Assembly (NCBI GenBank): GCA_964544475.1
Contig: CAZJBS010000014.1
Span: 15,939 to 79,938, forward strand
Direction: 5' to 3'
Source: CAZJBS01 sp964544475
GTDB taxonomy: Bacteria > CLD3 > SB21
Length of the DNA stretch: 64,000 nt
A program made the position numbers and the translations under genes. How positions within the stretch are numbered: position 1 is the stretch's first letter; each line of letters begins with the position of its first letter. The notes below the pieces were generated by a model that had not been told where the DNA came from, ran no database searches, and was given only the letters and a program-made list of their open reading frames with translations. Below are positions 60,930-64,000 of the stretch, one piece after another.

Positions 60930-63900
60930 TTACTTTATCAACGTCATCTTCTTTGAGCGGATGAATTTCTGATTGCCGGAGCGGGCGACGATCCGGTAGA
61001 TGTAAATTCCGCTCGATACCACATGTCCGACCCGATTCCTGCCATTCCACTCCACGGTGTAAAACCCCGCCGGTTGACGTGTGTTCACTAAAGCGGCCAC
61101 TTCCTGACCGAGGATGTTGTAGACTTTAAGCGTCACGCGGCTGTCCATGGGAAGTTGGTATTTCAGCGTGGTGATGGGATTGAATGGATTGGGGTAGTTC
61201 TGTGACAGTCCGAATGTCACGGGCAAACTCGCGTTTTTGCGTGAGTCGCCTGAACGGAATAAACCCCGTATGATGTCGTCGGATTCCCGTTCATACCGTG
61301 ACAGACGAGTGGACCGCTGGTTCGACGGTAATGTGCCGATCATCTTACCGAGCGAACCGCCCGATTCGAGCAGCCGGTTGGTCAGAATATCCATTTCAGA
61401 GTAAATCGAATCATTGACCAGTGTTGTCGTCGCTTGCCAGAGTTGGTGGCCATCGATGGCATCGTCATAGTGACTCTGAAGCGTCAGGCATCGTAACGAG
61501 AGACGTTTGGCCAGACGTTCCAGCGGCGTTTCGCCGTTGCCGGCCCAGTGATCGACATAGGCGTGCAACTGATCCGGGGTTTCTCCGATCTTCCGCTTGA
61601 CGACGAAAATCCGGTCCAGGGCTGCGAGGGCATGGAACGTGCCCGGATATTGCGACAGAACCACGTCATACGCGGCAATCGCTGCCGGATAATCTCCACT
61701 CCGTTCAAACTGATACGCCTGACGGAACAGATTCTCACTGAGGCTGTCCGCAACAGACTTCGAGAAGCCCGTATTGGGGGATTCGTCTACCGGCTCGATG
61801 GAATATCCATCCTCAGGATACAGCGCCAGGAGTATCTGCTCCACATCATCGGTGCCCCAGTAGTTCTCCGTGGCATAGAGTACTTCGGACTGGCCTTCAA
61901 ATTCATGATACAGATAATACCCTCCCAGGCTGTCGTAGATGTCATTGTGGCCCTGATCGATGATCGGCACGGCCCAATCCTGCGCATAGATTTCCGCATT
62001 GGTCTCATCCGTCGGATTAGCGGGCCGGTTGTGCAAGACGCCGTTCATGGTCATCACCGGATACGAACCCGCCAGAGACATGATGCCGGGCCCGGAGTTT
62101 CGGGAGAGGTGGTTCCCGTCGAGTGTCGGTGAACTCTGATAACACACGATGCCGGCCTTGAGGTAGGTATCTTCCGTGCTGGAGCCGTTGAACCGGACTG
62201 TGCTGCCTTCCAACGACCCGTCCGAGCTGTAGTGGTAATACAGCCCTCTCAGGCCGTTGTGCTCGAACGTGCACTCCTCGATATCCGAGGCGGATTCGAA
62301 AAGGTACACGCCCTGGGAGGTATTGTGCAGGAAGGAGGAGCCGCTCACCGTGAGGGTGCCTTCCTGGGAAGCGAGTCCGGTTTGATTGGAGTCGAAGATT
62401 GACGTTTCGACCGTAATATCCGATTTGGAGGCAAAAACACCGCGTGTGTTGTGCTTGAAGCTCAGGTTCTGCAAAGTGGCTTTTTCGGACGGCATGAATT
62501 CCGAAAACGTCAGGGCGTTGTTTCCACGGGAGAATTCCGAGTATTTGATACTCACGTCGCCATCGCCGGTGATGACAAGGCCGCCCATGATATCTGCGGC
62601 GTGGAACCCGCGGTAGTAGATGGGATTGGTGAGGATTCCATTGGAGGTGAAGTCGGCATCGATAGTCAGTGTCTTGGACGAATCGAAAAACACCCGGGCG
62701 CCGGGCGACACCGTGAGATCATGCCCGGAGGTCGAGATGTCGTCGGTAACGATCACGTAATTTTGCCAGGTGGTGTTGGATGTGAGGTTCGACGAAGCGA
62801 TGACATTGAAGGTGCCGGTGGCCAGTTCCGTATTGCCGTGATGGCCCATATTGATCCGACCGCCGTTGGGTTCGGGTTCCCATGAATAATCGTCACTGGG
62901 ATCACCCGCGTCGATGCAGGGGGAAGTGTACTGGAGACGGAAATTGCCATTGGCCGCGTCCACGAAGAGAGGATTGGCGATGATATTGCCATTTCCCGTC
63001 GGGGCGCCGGTGTTGTTGAGATTCCAAATGCAGTTGTAGGATGCGGTGCCCTCTCCGAAAAGATTGCCATCTTCGTCCTGGGTCTTTGTATTGGCATAAA
63101 AGACGTTGTTGGTGATTGTGGGCTCTGAAGGGGCGCTCATACTCTGCTGGTCCGTATTGTAGCAGTAAACTGCGAATTCATAGTTGGCAATCGTATTGTT
63201 CACAATGGTCGGTCTGACATCGGATCCCAATGCCGGAATTTCGATTGCCTTCCCGGCATTGTTTCCAACCATGATGTTATTGACAAAGGAAAACAGGCAT
63301 TCAATGCCATAATCGAACAATACGTCAACTTCGACGTTCTCAAAAGCGGAGTTCTTTATACCCGAGCTCACCGCTGTTGCTCCGACTGTGAGTTTACCTC
63401 TTTTGAAGATGCAATATTCAAATGTGTTCATCGAGCCAACCAGTCGGCCTAAATCCGGGGTGTTCACAAACGTAACCCGACACAAGGCGACGCTGTCACT
63501 CAGGAAGTCCACGCCTTTGGCGCAGCTGTCGATCATCACGTCGCTGACTTCGAAACCCGATCTCATGCGCAAGCCGACCGATGCATTTCGAATGGCAGCT
63601 TGCTCCATATGCAAGTTGCCGCCCGAAGAAACCAAGAGACCTTCCCACTCACTCAACGTTATCGCTGAAACCGGCCTGAAGATGACCGGCTCTGATGCCG
63701 TGCCCAAGATGTTCAATGTCGCGCCTGGCTCGACGCGAATGGACACAAGATCGGTACCATCCTTTGCGATGATCACCTCACTCCCGGCGGCGATGATGAG
63801 CGTGGCGCCAGACTGAACTACTACATCCCGGTTGACCGATCGTACTCCGGACCAGGTAGTGTTTTGTGCTATGACTTCCAAACCTTGATCAAAGAGGACG

Positions 63901-64000
63901 TCGACGGTCGTCGACGAGTCTGAAGGATTCCATGTGATATTGTTGATGGCTATGTGCGAATAAGAGCCCCCGCTCAGTGCATTCCCGTTTAGCAAATTGC
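60930..64000 (-). CDS. Large secreted beta-helix/TPR protein with type IX-like C-terminal sorting domain (partial)
   Basis: The frame is open to the right edge, so the N-terminus is missing; at least 1023 residues remain. Most of it is parallel beta-helix (repeated short strands such as VNNIMVGN, NNTIANYEF, TITNNVFYAN). A short TPR-like segment occurs near SGDYPAAIAAYDVVLSQYPG. The last ~90 residues are a FlgD-like sorting domain: FGLSQNYPNPFNPITT, VTLKVYNILGQEVAALVN, GFYTVEWNGRN, SGIYIYRI, ending KKMTLIK. This is the hallmark of surface or secreted proteins of FCB bacteria. It may bind or process polysaccharide, but no catalytic residues are recognised. Confidence 0.88.
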   Translation of the reverse strand, partial: NLLNGNALSGGSYSHIAINNITWNPSDSSTTVDVLFDQGLEVIAQNTTWSGVRSVNRDVVVQSGATLIIAAGSEVIIAKDGTDLVSIRVEPGATLNILGTASEPVIFRPVSAITLSEWEGLLVSSGGNLHMEQAAIRNASVGLRMRSGFEVSDVMIDSCAKGVDFLSDSVALCRVTFVNTPDLGRLVGSMNTFEYCIFKRGKLTVGATAVSSGIKNSAFENVEVDVLFDYGIECLFSFVNNIMVGNNAGKAIEIPALGSDVRPTIVNNTIANYEFAVYCYNTDQQSMSAPSEPTITNNVFYANTKTQDEDGNLFGEGTASYNCIWNLNNTGAPTGNGNIIANPLFVDAANGNFRLQYTSPCIDAGDPSDDYSWEPEPNGGRINMGHHGNTELATGTFNVIASSNLTSNTTWQNYVIVTDDISTSGHDLTVSPGARVFFDSSKTLTIDADFTSNGILTNPIYYRGFHAADIMGGLVITGDGDVSIKYSEFSRGNNALTFSEFMPSEKATLQNLSFKHNTRGVFASKSDITVETSIFDSNQTGLASQEGTLTVSGSSFLHNTSQGVYLFESASDIEECTFEHNGLRGLYYHYSSDGSLEGSTVRFNGSSTEDTYLKAGIVCYQSSPTLDGNHLSRNSGPGIMSLAGSYPVMTMNGVLHNRPANPTDETNAEIYAQDWAVPIIDQGHNDIYDSLGGYYLYHEFEGQSEVLYATENYWGTDDVEQILLALYPEDGYSIEPVDESPNTGFSKSVADSLSENLFRQAYQFERSGDYPAAIAAYDVVLSQYPGTFHALAALDRIFVVKRKIGETPDQLHAYVDHWAGNGETPLERLAKRLSLRCLTLQSHYDDAIDGHQLWQATTTLVNDSIYSEMDILTNRLLESGGSLGKMIGTLPSNQRSTRLSRYERESDDIIRGLFRSGDSRKNASLPVTFGLSQNYPNPFNPITTLKYQLPMDSRVTLKVYNILGQEVAALVNTRQPAGFYTVEWNGRNRVGHVVSSGIYIYRIVARSGNQKFIRSKKMTLIK

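Noticed and set aside
1..64000. CRISPR arrays, insertion sequences, prophage or integron elements
   Set aside because: No regularly spaced direct repeats with unique spacers, no transposase or integrase motifs and no phage genes were seen; the only tandem repeat is the 7-bp array at 24145-24193.

Overview
The window reads as an ordinary chromosomal segment, about 58 protein genes and one tRNA, from a Gram-negative bacterium of the FCB group. The best evidence is the last gene, whose C-terminus carries a YPNPFNP-type sorting/FlgD-like domain of the kind used by type IX secretion. Supporting evidence is a GldA/GldF/GldG-like ABC system, a complex I operon without the NADH-oxidising module, and a lysine 6-aminotransferase. 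Uncultured or marine FCB lineages (Neomarinimicrobiota, Calditrichota, Ignavibacteria, KSB1 and similar) fit, but the sequence alone does not decide the phylum. I see no insertion sequence, prophage or CRISPR array. The recognisable promoters are sigma-70-like (TTGNNN, 16-17 bp, TATATT or TATTAT), so standard housekeeping transcription applies.

Region 1 (1-19 kb) is mostly metabolism and housekeeping. It opens with the end of a 2-oxoacid dehydrogenase E1 beta gene, then an aldehyde dehydrogenase with L-lysine 6-aminotransferase (lysine to 2-aminoadipate). A convergent tRNA-Pro follows with a near-ideal promoter. Next come yajQ, a sugar-nucleotide epimerase, yicC, a DedA protein and glnD; then, on the minus strand, rlmI, a TPR lipoprotein-like gene and a Rieske protein. 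An acyl-CoA dehydrogenase and leucine dehydrogenase pair, together with the E1 beta gene, suggests amino-acid (branched-chain and lysine) catabolism. nusB, an NrdG-like radical SAM protein, a GAF-PP2C phosphatase and a FecR-like secreted protein complete the region.

Region 2 (19-26.7 kb) is a metal-resistance cassette: a secreted Cys-rich peptide, CusC-, CusA- and CusB-like efflux subunits, a periplasmic HMA metallochaperone and an acetolactate-decarboxylase-like lipoprotein. The CusA-like pump keeps the three methionines of the Cu(I)/Ag(I) site at the same spacing as E. coli CusA, so copper or silver is the likely substrate. A seven-copy 7-bp repeat lies between the pump and adaptor genes.

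Region 3 (26.8-38.6 kb) is the most novel-looking part: a tightly overlapping seven-gene operon. It encodes a glycosyltransferase fused to a winged helix and a nucleotidyltransferase, a cobalamin-type radical SAM enzyme, a SAM methyltransferase, an ABC exporter, a GT9 (heptosyltransferase-like) enzyme, a second GT4 and a membrane-anchored cytidine/adenosine-deaminase-fold protein. A three-PAS/GAF hybrid histidine kinase follows. I infer an envelope glycan or glycolipid assembly and export system of unknown product.

Region 4 (38.6-46.4 kb) holds the Gld-like ABC/auxiliary operon behind a very strong promoter, a prfA/rpmE block on the opposite strand, a HAMP histidine kinase and a DUF5683-like protein. 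Region 5 (46.4-57.7 kb) is nuoABCDHIJKL-[GT-C membrane enzyme]-[methyltransferase]-nuoM: no nuoEFG and no nuoN here, so the electron donor is probably not NADH directly. Region 6 (57.7-64 kb) has parAB with its own promoter and parS-like half sites, pepT, a bidirectional terminator and a large minus-strand beta-helix/TPR surface protein that runs off the window.
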